DNA of 64,000 nucleotides, taken from NCBI RefSeq assembly GCF_011064615.1, contig NZ_JAALJH010000048.1:1-64000 (forward strand). Reading direction: 5' to 3'. This DNA comes from Aquisphaera insulae. GTDB taxonomy: Bacteria; Planctomycetota; Planctomycetia; Isosphaerales; Isosphaeraceae. Shown here in pieces: positions 9,020 through 16,663 of the stretch. The stretch's first letter is position 1, and each line of letters opens with the position of its first letter. A model generated the notes under the pieces. It ran no database searches. It was given only the letters and a program-made list of their open reading frames with translations, and was not told the DNA's origin. A program made the translations under genes and the position numbers.

Positions 9020-9260
9020 AGCCGCCGCCCCCCTCGAGAGTCGGACCGAGTCCGCGTGACCTCACGAGAATCCCATGGCCGCCGCCCCTCAAGATTCTAT
9101 CAACGGATCCGCGAAAAACCCGACGTGAAACCGCCATGATAACTTCGGGGTGGGCCGCCTCGGTCTGGATAAGCTAGGAGACAGGCTGTGGAATGGGGGA
9201 GCGGGCGATGGCCCGGCCGATCCCCCGGGGACACACGGCCCCTTTCCTCTCGAGGTCCTC
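9020..9260. promoter_or_regulatory. Divergent intergenic region between protease operon and trypsin-nuclease gene
   Basis: This 241-nt region lies between the GTG start of the EAD1-trypsin gene and the ATG of the trypsin-nuclease gene, so it should hold both promoters. A locally AT-richer part around 9095-9145 (AAGATTCTATCAA, CCATGATAACTTC) and TAAGCTAGGAG near 9170 are the only promoter-like stretches. I could not assign -35/-10 boxes or an operator with confidence. Confidence 0.45.
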
Positions 9261-11537
9261 ATGTTGACGCGTCAGGAAAAACTCGCCCGGCTGAAGGCGA
9301 TGGTCCGACGGATCGCCAATGAGACCGACGTCAAGTCGCTGGCCGACCAGGCCGAGGCCCGGTCCGGCTTCGAATCGGTGGGGGTCCAGGCGGCCCCGCC
9401 TCCGCCCGCCGCGCCGGTCGGCACGGCCGCCGACGCCAAGCGCGGGTTCGACAAGCTGATGAAGGACCGCGAGGCGTCGATCAGCGAGGCCGAGATCAAC
9501 GGCCTGGAGGCGATCGTCCTCACCGAGGGGCGGCCGGCGGTCTTCATCCAGGACGGCAAGTACGACGACCTCCCCAACCCGTGGACGCGGCTCAACGCGG
9601 CCCCCTTGCGGGCGAAGCTCCAGCCGCTGTTCGCCTCCATCGGCCGCGTCGACCTGCCCAACTCCGCGCAGATCCCCTACGGCGGCACCGGCTTCGTCGT
9701 CGGCGACGGCCTGCTGATGACCAACCGCCACGTCGGGGCCCTGTTCACCACCGGCCTGGGCCTCCGCAATCTGATCTACACCGCCGGGGACGCCGCCATC
9801 GACTTCCTCCACGAGCGATTCACGGCCGAGGGGGACCGATCGGCCTTCCTCGAGGTCAAGCAGGTCGTGATGATCCATCCGTACTGGGACGTGGCGCTGC
9901 TCCGGGTCGAGGGCCTCCCCGTCGGCCGTCCGCCGCTCGTGCTCTCGACCGCCCGGCCGGAGGACCTGACGGGCCGGGACGTCATCGCCGTCGGCTACCC
10001 GGCCCGCGACTTCCGCAACGACCTGGACGTCCAGGACCGGATCTTCGGCGGCGTCTACAACGTCAAGCGGTTCCTCCCCGGCAAGCTCCTCACGCGGGAC
10101 ACGATCCGGAGCTTCGAGAACACGGTCTCGGCGATCACCCACGACAGCTCCACCCTGGGGGGCAACTCCGGCTCCGCCGTGATCGACGTGGATTCCGGGG
10201 AGGTCGTCGGGCTCCACTTCGCCGGCCTCTACCTCAAGGCCAACTACGCCGTGCCCACCTACGAGCTCGCCCGCGACCCCCGCGTGGTCGACGCCGGGCT
10301 CCACTTCCACGGCACCCTCCCCCCCACGACCGACTTCGACGCCGCCTGGGACCGCCTCGGCGACGAGCGGACCGACGTCCCGCCGCCGCCTCCGCCGCCG
10401 CCCCCACCTCCGCCCGACCCGGCGCAGCAGCATGCCGTCGGCGCGGGCACGAACGTGGCCGTGGGGGCCGGCGCGGTCACCTGGACGATCCCGCTGCAGG
10501 TGACGATCTCCGTCGGCCAGGCCGCCGCGGCCGGCCCGCAGGCGCCCGCCCCCGGGACGACGCCGGCCGAGGTCCAGGAGCGGATGCAGGTGCCGATCAT
10601 CGCGCCGAAGCTGGAGGATCGGCCCGGCTACAGGCCGGACTACCTGGGCCTGCCGGGCGGCGAGGCCGTGCCGCTGCCGGAGCTCACGACGGCGGGCAAG
10701 AAGGTCGTGGCGAGGCTCGACGACGGGTCGCCCGAGCTCAAGTATGAGCACTTTTCGGTCGTCATGAACAAGGTGCGGCGGCTGCCGATGTTCACGGCGT
10801 CGAACGTCGACTGGCGGCCCGCCTCGCGGCAGGTGAACGGCCGGAAGCCCAGCCGCAAGGAGCTGACGGGCCTGGGGCCCAACGACCAGGAGCAGTGGGT
10901 CACCGACCCGCGGATCCCGGACGCACACCAGCTCCCGGACGTCTTCTTCACCAAGGACGGGGGCGCCTTCGACAAGGGGCACGTGGTCCGCCGCGACGAC
11001 GTCACCTGGGGCGCCGATTTCGCGGAGATGCAGAAGGGGAACGGCGACACCTTCCACACCACCAACTGCACGCCGCAGGTGGCGGGCTTCAACCGGTCGG
11101 CCAACGGCGAGGACAACTGGGGCGACCTGGAGAACCTGATCCAGCAGGAGACCAATGCGGAGACCGTGTCGATCTTCTCCGGCCCGGTGCTGGCCGACGA
11201 CGATCGGACCTTCCAGGGCAAGGACCGCCGCGGCCCGGCCGAGGTGAGGATCCCGCGTGCCTTCTGGAAGATCGTGGTGGCGAAGGGGGATGATGGCCCG
11301 CAGGCGTTCGGCTTCGTCCTCGAGCAGGACCTCTCCGCCGTGCCGCTGGAGGCCCCGTTCGAGGAGTTCGCCGTCCCGGCCCCGTGGAAGCGGTTCATGA
11401 AGAGCATCGCCGAGATCGAGGGCCTGCTCAACGGCTGGGTCAAGCTGACCTGGCTGAAGGAGCACGACGCCATCGGCACCGAGCACGGCCGCCGGATCTC
11501 CGCGGGCGTGCGGAAGCGGGGCGTCGGGGCCCGCTGA
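9261..11537 (+). CDS. Trypsin-like protease fused to DNA/RNA non-specific endonuclease (EndoG/NUC)
   Basis: This is a 758-residue protein read from the ATG at 9261; the 37 codons upstream look noncoding. Residues 1-125 are a helical, Ala/Pro-containing N-terminus. Residues 138-350 are a trypsin-like protease with a full triad: His157 (MTNRHVGAL), Asp210 (YWDVALLRV), Ser303 (GGNSGSAV). A run of 12 prolines at about 374-385 then leads into a linker. Residues 490-740 are a beta-beta-alpha-Me nuclease of the NUC/EndoG type: FDKGHVVRRDD with catalytic His574 (family DRGH motif) and NCTPQVAGFNR with the metal-site Asn region. No signal peptide is seen. The nuclease may be switched on by cleavage in the Pro-rich hinge; that is inference. 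It is divergent from the EAD1-trypsin operon. Confidence 0.88.
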   Translation: MLTRQEKLARLKAMVRRIANETDVKSLADQAEARSGFESVGVQAAPPPPAAPVGTAADAKRGFDKLMKDREASISEAEINGLEAIVLTEGRPAVFIQDGKYDDLPNPWTRLNAAPLRAKLQPLFASIGRVDLPNSAQIPYGGTGFVVGDGLLMTNRHVGALFTTGLGLRNLIYTAGDAAIDFLHERFTAEGDRSAFLEVKQVVMIHPYWDVALLRVEGLPVGRPPLVLSTARPEDLTGRDVIAVGYPARDFRNDLDVQDRIFGGVYNVKRFLPGKLLTRDTIRSFENTVSAITHDSSTLGGNSGSAVIDVDSGEVVGLHFAGLYLKANYAVPTYELARDPRVVDAGLHFHGTLPPTTDFDAAWDRLGDERTDVPPPPPPPPPPPPDPAQQHAVGAGTNVAVGAGAVTWTIPLQVTISVGQAAAAGPQAPAPGTTPAEVQERMQVPIIAPKLEDRPGYRPDYLGLPGGEAVPLPELTTAGKKVVARLDDGSPELKYEHFSVVMNKVRRLPMFTASNVDWRPASRQVNGRKPSRKELTGLGPNDQEQWVTDPRIPDAHQLPDVFFTKDGGAFDKGHVVRRDDVTWGADFAEMQKGNGDTFHTTNCTPQVAGFNRSANGEDNWGDLENLIQQETNAETVSIFSGPVLADDDRTFQGKDRRGPAEVRIPRAFWKIVVAKGDDGPQAFGFVLEQDLSAVPLEAPFEEFAVPAPWKRFMKSIAEIEGLLNGWVKLTWLKEHDAIGTEHGRRISAGVRKRGVGAR

Positions 11538-11542
11538 GCATG

Positions 11543-11767
11543 GAGGGGCGAGGAGGAAGGGGCGAGGGGCGAGGGGCGAGCGGGAAAGGACCGGGGACGG
11601 GAAGAGAAGTCGAGAACAGGGCCTGGGACGGAACTGGCGCGGGTGACGGCATAAGCCAATGTCAGCCGTTCCCCCCGTCCTCCTCGCCCCTCGCCCCTCG
11701 TCCCTCGTCCCTCGTCCCTCGCCCCTCGTCCCTCGCCCCTCGCCCCTCGCCCCTCGTCCCTCGCCCC
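11543..11767. repeat. Heptamer repeat block in inverted arms
   Basis: A purine-rich run of GGGGCGA-type units at about 11543-11580 is followed after about 100 nt by a long run of its complement at about 11681-11767. The second arm is roughly a dozen 7-nt units of the form CTCG(T/C)CC. The two arms could pair into one long hairpin. The block lies just after the trypsin-nuclease stop codon and may act as a terminator or recombination site. The unit length is far too short for CRISPR. Confidence 0.8.
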
Positions 11768-11846
11768 CTTGCCGATGCCCCTTTCTTGACGGCCGTGCGT
11801 GCGGATCCTAGGAAATTCCCTAGAGGACGCAAGAATCCGTCGAGAG

Positions 11847-12164
11847 ATGGACATGACCATGGGCGCCCACACCACCAGAGATCGACTCCAGATGGTCTAC
11901 AAAATCATCACCTATGCGTTGCTGATCTTCGGCGGCGGCCTCTCCGGTGCCCTCGCCGGGTCGGCCGCGGGGCCGATCCACCTCGACATGTCGTCCCACG
12001 AGCTCGGCCTCTTCGGCGCCTGCCTGGGGGGCGCCTTGGCGCTGGTCGGCTGCCGCCTGGCCATCGAGCGAGCCGAGGCCGCCGAGCAGAACCGCCAGCT
12101 CTTCCGCGCCCTGGACCTGCGGCTCTCCCGCGTCGCCCACGACTCCAGCCATGGCCACGGTTGA
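11847..12164 (+). CDS. Small two-helix membrane protein of unknown function
   Basis: This 105-residue protein is read from the ATG at 11847, which follows a GAGAG purine stretch; a second ATG at 11853 is possible. It has two hydrophobic segments (IITYALLIFGGGLSGALAG and LGLFGACLGGALALVG), a polar tail rich in Arg and Glu, and a His/Gly-rich end (HDSSHGHG). I do not recognise a family. It lies after the heptamer repeat block and converges with the hydrolase gene. Not obviously linked to the nuclease system. Confidence 0.6.
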   Translation: MDMTMGAHTTRDRLQMVYKIITYALLIFGGGLSGALAGSAAGPIHLDMSSHELGLFGACLGGALALVGCRLAIERAEAAEQNRQLFRALDLRLSRVAHDSSHGHG

Positions 12165-12251
12165 GCGAGGCCGAACTGCAGGCGAAGGCGGCTCGCCGTT
12201 CGCGGTCTCCCGCGCCTCGATCGCGAGCGGCCACCTGCCGCACGCATCCGC

Positions 12252-13076
12252 TCAGCGGCTCGCCATGCCGACCCGCCGCAGGAACGCCCCCACCCGCCGG
12301 GAGTAGTCCTCGAAATTCAAGGCGATGAGTGTGTTGTGATCCCCCCTGGGGAAGATCACGAGCTCCCTGTCCGCGCCGCCGCTCCAGGCGTGGAGCTTCT
12401 CCGCGTGGTGGGGGCGGACGAGGTCGTCATGCCGCGCGTGGAGGACCAGCACGGGCCCGCGGTAGCCGCCGAGCTTGAGCCGGTTGTCGAAGTGGGCCAG
12501 GACTTCTCGCGAGAGGCCGGCGGCGGTCGTATCGAGGTCTTCCGGAGTGACCCGTACGAGGATTCGCTCGAGCAGGTCGGCGATGCCGCTCTCCAGGATC
12601 AGGCCCGCGACGTTGGGGAGTCGCCGGACGAGCTCGATGGCGTAAAGCGAGCCGATCGACCGGCCGTAGACCACGAGGCGTTCCGGCGGGACTCCGAGCG
12701 CCCGGACGATGGCTTCGCCGTCGCTCAGCATCGCGACCAGCGAGGGCACTCCGGACGACATCCCGTAGCCGCGATACTCCCCGAAGCACGCGTTGACGCC
12801 GAGGTTCGTGAGGATCTCCGCGAGCTCGCCGTCGGCATAATCCGAGGCGGACTCGCCATTGCCGTGGAAGTGTAGCAGCGTCCCCCCTTCGGGGAACGCC
12901 GCCAGCCGCCGGCAGGCGAGGCGGGCGCCGTGGGACTGGACGAGGAAGGCGTCGGGGACGTCGTGCCGGGCGGGGAAGAAGAGGCGGTCGTTCAGGACCC
13001 CTTGGTCCAGCATCGAGCCGTCGTTCGCCGTTGGAGCCGGCTCCCCTGCATGTCGTTCCCCAAGGTTCCAGGCCAT
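12252..13076 (-). CDS. Alpha/beta hydrolase
   Basis: This 274-residue cytoplasmic hydrolase is read from the ATG at 13076, which has an AAGGTGG ribosome site 4 nt upstream; a GTG 9 nt earlier is in frame. It shows the oxyanion motif HFHGNGES at about 69-76, the nucleophile elbow YGRSIGS with Ser140, the acid in ARHDDLV (Asp217 or 218) and the catalytic His247 in RGDHNTLI. This is the BEM46/YfhR-like group of serine hydrolases, which includes esterases and peptidases of unknown natural substrate. It stands alone between two plus-strand genes, converging with the small membrane protein gene and diverging from the gene array that starts at 13.3 kb. Confidence 0.88.
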   Translation of the reverse strand: MAWNLGERHAGEPAPTANDGSMLDQGVLNDRLFFPARHDVPDAFLVQSHGARLACRRLAAFPEGGTLLHFHGNGESASDYADGELAEILTNLGVNACFGEYRGYGMSSGVPSLVAMLSDGEAIVRALGVPPERLVVYGRSIGSLYAIELVRRLPNVAGLILESGIADLLERILVRVTPEDLDTTAAGLSREVLAHFDNRLKLGGYRGPVLVLHARHDDLVRPHHAEKLHAWSGGADRELVIFPRGDHNTLIALNFEDYSRRVGAFLRRVGMASR

Positions 13077-13339
13077 ACGTCCCACCTTCTCAGTCCGGAA
13101 GTTCGCCGCCCGCGGCCGTACAACACATTCTGGCGGACGTCGACGAGAGGCCGGGGCCTCGCCACCGCTCGACCTGTTGCTTCAGGGTACAACGGCCCTG
13201 GTGAACCCGGAAGGCCGTCGGGATTTCTGGTACGATCCGGGGAGCTTCCTCGGTGGTGCATGACCGCCGAGCCGTGAAGATAGGCGATCCTGGATGCGTG
13301 AGCATGCACTCCGACGCGCGCGATAAGGGGCGGCGGACC

Positions 13340-13707
13340 ATGGCGGTGCTCGCCGGGCCCCGGCAATACCGACGGTTCGTCCGGCTTTCGGATCGGTTCT
13401 TCCGCCTCGTGCCCTGGCTTTGGGGGATCGGCTGTGTCGGCTGCCTGCTCGCGTCGCTGCTCCGGTTGGGTGACCGCGGGATGGCGATCGTCTGCGTCCT
13501 GACGATCTATCCGGCCCTCGTCGGCTACTTCGGTCTCAACGGACTGATTATCCTGTGGAGGAGGCTGCTGGTGCGAGGCCGCAAGGGCGGGGGGGGACCT
13601 CGTTCACCGTCTGGCTCTGGCTCACGGCGGCGGTGTTCCTCCTGAGCGGCGAGGCCTTTCTCCGCGGGAGTCTCCTGGGCCTGGCTCGGGCCTGGACGAA
13701 TCACTGA
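13340..13707 (+). pseudogene. Small membrane protein with frameshift in a G8 run
   Basis: The ATG at 13340 follows an AAGGGG site. Frame 0 encodes MAVLAGPRQYRRFVRLSD and then two hydrophobic segments (WGIGCVGCLLASLL and YPALVGYFGLNGLIILW), but after the G8 run at 13589-13596 it becomes low-quality Arg/Ser sequence. In the -1 frame the same DNA reads TSFTVWLWLTAAVFLLSGEA and continues to a stop at 13705-13707, giving a good third membrane helix. The intact product would be about 122 residues with three helices. The break may be a real mutation, slippage-controlled expression or a sequencing error. A short paralogue of its N-terminus lies at 15260. Family unknown. Confidence 0.6.
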
Positions 13708-13737
13708 CCCTTCTCGTTACGCCGGGGAGACTTGCTG

Positions 13738-14064
13738 ATGGGACCGGACATCAACGAATCCGACTGGAAGGCGATGCGCAAGCTGACGCCGGTCGCGCTC
13801 GACCGGTTCTGCCAGCGGATCCTCGCCGAGGTGGCCTCGATTTCGGCGGATGGCACCATGAGTCCGCACCAGCGATACCTCGCGATCCACGAGCAGATCC
13901 AGAAGCGGGATCGAGACATGGCGAACGCCTTCAACGACGCGCGGCGATCCACGGCGATCGTCCAACTGGCCTGCCTCCGACGCCACGAACTGATCACCGA
14001 CGCGGAGTTCGCCGAGTTCAGCCCCGAGACGCGAGAGATCCTGGGCCGGTTGCTGGGCGACTGA
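13738..14064 (+). CDS. Small soluble protein of unknown function
   Basis: This is a 108-residue, mostly helical, charged protein. The ATG at 13738 has GGGGAG about 8 nt upstream, better than the TTG two codons earlier. The sequence (LTPVALDRFCQRILAEVASI, SPHQRYLAIHEQIQKRDRDM, HELITDAEFAEFSPETREIL) has no motif I can name. It follows the frameshifted membrane gene by 30 nt in a run of small same-strand genes. Confidence 0.65.
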   Translation: MGPDINESDWKAMRKLTPVALDRFCQRILAEVASISADGTMSPHQRYLAIHEQIQKRDRDMANAFNDARRSTAIVQLACLRRHELITDAEFAEFSPETREILGRLLGD

Positions 14065-14185
14065 GGGGACCGGCGGACCTTTCCCTCAAGAACATGTCTT
14101 GCTCGGGCGTTGACGAACGGCCGTGGCCTTGTCCCAGTTCGACCTTTAGAATGAGCATTCAGGAACGATGCCGGGAGGCCAGGCC

Positions 14186-14428
14186 ATGATCGACGAGATG
14201 ACCAGAAATCCGCTCCGCGTCTCGACGGACGAGGTTGCAGGGCCTTACCTCATGGTGACGGTGGAGCAGCTCGAATCCGTCCGGAAGAGACTGGACGACC
14301 ACGAGGTTCGGTACTGGGTCGACGGCGATGCGATTTCCCTGGATGGAGAGCCGGCGACCACGGTCGTCAATTTCGGCGTCGCCGGAGACGCCGAGCGGAT
14401 TCAGGCGATCCTCGATGAGGCCGGCTGA
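14186..14428 (+). CDS. Small protein upstream of HEPN-like gene
   Basis: This is an 80-residue protein. The ATG at 14186 is preceded by GGAGG with 8 nt spacing; an ATG at 14168 is in frame but lacks such a site. The sequence includes YLMVTVEQLESVRKRLDDH, YWVDGDAISLDGEPATTVV and GDAERIQAILDEAG, suggesting a small alpha/beta fold with a beta-alpha-beta pattern. I do not know the family. Only 17 nt separate it from the HEPN-like gene, so the two are likely one unit, perhaps a cognate regulator or neutraliser. That role is a guess. Confidence 0.65.
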   Translation: MIDEMTRNPLRVSTDEVAGPYLMVTVEQLESVRKRLDDHEVRYWVDGDAISLDGEPATTVVNFGVAGDAERIQAILDEAG

Positions 14429-14445
14429 TCGGACGGCGGTCATTC

Positions 14446-15221
14446 ATGTCATTGCAAGTCGAGATCGAGGCGTTGTCCTCCCAGATCACCGAGCGTCTCG
14501 ACGCCTCCCGCGAGTTCTACGTGCATACCCGGCAAGCCTGGCGGCTCGTCGAGAAAGTGGCCCGGAAGGGGCGGCCGGTCGGAATTGTTGACCTGACGAC
14601 CAGGCAATCCCTGTCGGCGGACGATCTCGGGCGGAGGGCGCAGAGATACGCGACCGTCAGGCTCGCCGAGTCCGTGTTTCGGGACCTGTCTGGCCTGATG
14701 GAGGACTGGTTCATCGGGGTCGTTCGCGCCTGGCTCACCGCTCATCCCGAGGACCTGGACCTCAATTTCGATCCGGTCACGGGTCAGCATCGGGCAAGAA
14801 GGACGAGGAGATCCAGGTCCCCCTCTCCCAGATCCTTCACCTGCGGGACGCAAACGCCGTGCTGGGCCGACTTGTCGAGAAGGTTGCTCGCGGACTGACC
14901 TACGAACGCCCGGACCGGTGGTTCCGATATCTCAGGGCCCGCGTCGATCTCGGGTGTCCTGACTCCGCCCAAGGATGGCGACTCGCCGAGATCAAGGCCG
15001 CTCGCGACAGCCTCGAACACAACCGAGGGATTGCCGGTCGCGATTATCGGGACAAGGCCGGGTCTGCGGCGAGATACATGGAGGGTGAGCGAATCCAGAT
15101 CACCGAGCCGTATCTCCTGGAGTGCTTCACCTTGCTGCGTGATGTGATCGCGACGATGTCCGCCGCGCCTGGGCTCGCGCATGGTCCGAGGCCTCGGTCC
15201 TCGCGAAAGTGGGGCAGGTGA
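14446..15221 (+). pseudogene. HEPN-like domain protein, frameshifted
   Basis: The ATG at 14446 opens a helical protein (IEALSSQITERLDASREFYV, WFIGVVRAWLTAHPEDLDL). After about 14775-14795 frame 0 turns into Arg/Ser-rich noise, while the -1 frame continues as KKDEEIQVPLSQILHLRDAN and ends at 15221. The joined product is about 258 residues. Its C-terminal part contains EIKAARDSLEHNRGIAGRDY, which matches the HEPN RX4-6H pattern (Arg-x4-His followed by Asn and Gly). HEPN proteins are often RNases in toxin or abortive-infection systems. Overlapping reading frames shown by the sequence make a single-base indel the simplest explanation; whether it is real or an assembly error cannot be told. Confidence 0.6.
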
Positions 15222-15259
15222 GCATGCCACTCGACCCGGGCGGTGAAGGTCGGTGGGTC

Positions 15260-15349
15260 GTGACGGGCCTTGCGGGTCCCCGGCAATACCGACGGTTCGT
15301 CCGCCTGTCGGAACGGTTCTTTCGCCTCATCGAGAAGGATCTCGCCTGA
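15260..15349 (+). pseudogene. 29-residue truncated copy of the 13340 membrane protein
   Basis: A GTG at 15260, with GAAGG about 13 nt upstream, opens a 29-codon frame. Its AGPRQYRRFVRLSERFFRL is nearly identical to residues 5-23 of the protein at 13340. It then diverges and stops (IEKDLA), before any membrane segment. This looks like a decayed partial duplicate; the DNA match covers about 60 nt (from CGGGTCCCCGGCAATACCG). Confidence 0.6.
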
Positions 15350-15396
15350 CCTTGCCTCGCGGGGGATCCGCTGAGGGTGATTGTTCGGAGGCGTCG

Positions 15397-15576
15397 ATGA
15401 GCGAGGTCTTCGAGGGCGTGGTCGTTTCCGGCGAGTGCATCCGCACCACGATCGACGCGGAGGTGGAGGCCGGCGGCTTCGGAGCGCTCCTCGAGGGCCA
15501 GTTGAAGCGAGCGTTCTGCTACGATGAGCGCGGCCGGCTGGCCGAGTCGGAACCTTACGACGGCGCGCCTGCCTGA
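15397..15576 (+). CDS. Short hypothetical protein
   Basis: This 59-residue protein is read from the ATG at 15397, which has a GGAGG-like site at about 15386-15391. It is acidic and has a likely all-beta start (MSEVFEGVVVSGECIRTTID) and a C-terminal YDERGRLAESEPYD. The family is unknown. It is one of the small-gene array and lies 47 nt after the truncated paralogue. Confidence 0.5.
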   Translation: MSEVFEGVVVSGECIRTTIDAEVEAGGFGALLEGQLKRAFCYDERGRLAESEPYDGAPA

Positions 15577-15632
15577 CATCGGCTCGGCGGTTCGGTCCGC
15601 CGGGCCTGGTCGTTGGTCGAGGAATGGCGATC

Positions 15633-16235
15633 ATGGAAATCCACGGCCTCCGCCTCTACCCGCAAACCATCCGGACGGTTCGAGGCGCCGGGGCGCCGAT
15701 CTTCGTCCACGGCCGGCTCAGCGACGATTGCAACGACTTCCTGTCCATCTTCCGGCCCCTGGCCCCGCGCTGGAGGACGCACACCTTCGTGACCAGCTTC
15801 GACGTGGCCGGCGGCGAAGATGCCTTGCCCGGCCTTCGCGAGCAGTTCGGGCCGAGCCTGATCGACGTTCAGCTCGACAGTCAGTTGATGTTCCTCCGCG
15901 GGGACGACCTCGGGTGGGCCGACGGCCATTCCGATCTCTGTTATCGCCTGGGGATCTTCCGGGAGGTCCCGACGTTCGACCTGGCGAGGTGTCTGTTCTG
16001 GGACATCGATTTCCGCCTCACGCCGGACACCTGGCCCCTGGGCCTCACGTCGCTCGTGCATTGCTGGGATGACATGTACTGGCAACTCTTCAGCACGGAC
16101 CGGGCGGACGTCGAGGCCCTGGTCGAGGCCCACGACGGCGATCCGAGGCTGGCGATGTACCTCGTGGACCTGGAGCGCGAGTATCCCGATCCGAGCAATC
16201 AGGAGCTCCGGCCGGCGGGCCGTGGGGGGGCGTGA
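15633..16235 (+). CDS. Hypothetical protein of about 200 residues
   Basis: This is a 200-residue protein from the ATG at 15633, with GAGGA about 10 nt upstream; an ATG at 15624 adds three residues. The sequence is rich in aromatic residues and Asp and looks like one globular alpha/beta domain (PIFVHGRLSDDCNDFLSIF, WADGHSDLCYRLGIFREV, LVHCWDDMYWQLFSTD, YLVDLEREYPDPSNQ). There is no signal peptide or membrane segment. I do not recognise the family. The shape and context, a standalone acidic domain among SUKH-like genes, would suit an immunity-type protein, but this is speculation. Confidence 0.65.
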   Translation: MEIHGLRLYPQTIRTVRGAGAPIFVHGRLSDDCNDFLSIFRPLAPRWRTHTFVTSFDVAGGEDALPGLREQFGPSLIDVQLDSQLMFLRGDDLGWADGHSDLCYRLGIFREVPTFDLARCLFWDIDFRLTPDTWPLGLTSLVHCWDDMYWQLFSTDRADVEALVEAHDGDPRLAMYLVDLEREYPDPSNQELRPAGRGGA

Positions 16236-16291
16236 ACTCTGGAATGCCGCGGCAGGACCGTGGAGTCCGCCGTGGTACGACGGAGATTGTG

Positions 16292-16588
16292 ATGCGACCG
16301 CGCTGGCGAATCCGAACCTTGATGATTATGGTGGCGGCCACGGCTTGCGGCTTCGGGCTGCTCGTCGAACTCCGGCGCATGTCCGAGTTCGAGCGGTTGG
16401 CGAGGTTTCACCACCGGTCGGCGGCCATCCTCGCCGAAGAAGGGGGATCGGGATGCATGGACGTGCCGGGGGTCGATGAAGCGATGGACGAGCCCACCCT
16501 CCGAAGGGCCTACCTCTTCCATCGCGACCGAGGCAGGCTCTCTGCGCGTGCGACCCGCAGGCCCTGGCTGCCCGCCGCTCCCGACTAA
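16292..16588 (+). CDS. Planctomycete-type small anchored protein (RIRTLM family)
   Basis: This 98-residue protein is read from the ATG at 16292, after a GGAGAT site. It begins MRPRWRIRTLMIMVAATACG, a basic head and one hydrophobic helix that is a very common N-terminus of small planctomycete proteins. A soluble charged tail ends in PWLPAAPD. The stop TAA at 16586-16588 is followed in frame by 21 more sense codons (DPEWAYPKALTDALRVQGLA) and another TAA, so the gene may once have been longer. Function unknown. Confidence 0.65.
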   Translation: MRPRWRIRTLMIMVAATACGFGLLVELRRMSEFERLARFHHRSAAILAEEGGSGCMDVPGVDEAMDEPTLRRAYLFHRDRGRLSARATRRPWLPAAPD

Positions 16589-16663
16589 GACCCCGAGTGG
16601 GCCTATCCGAAGGCGTTGACGGATGCGCTTCGTGTGCAGGGCCTCGCTCGCTAACGGCGAATC

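Noticed and set aside
9150..9260. Longer N-terminus for the trypsin-nuclease protein
   Set aside because: The 37 extra residues read as noncoding (RLGLDKLGDRLWNGG and so on) and would use up the divergent promoter region.
11681..11767. CRISPR array
   Set aside because: Repeat unit is only 7 nt with no spacers and no cas genes nearby.
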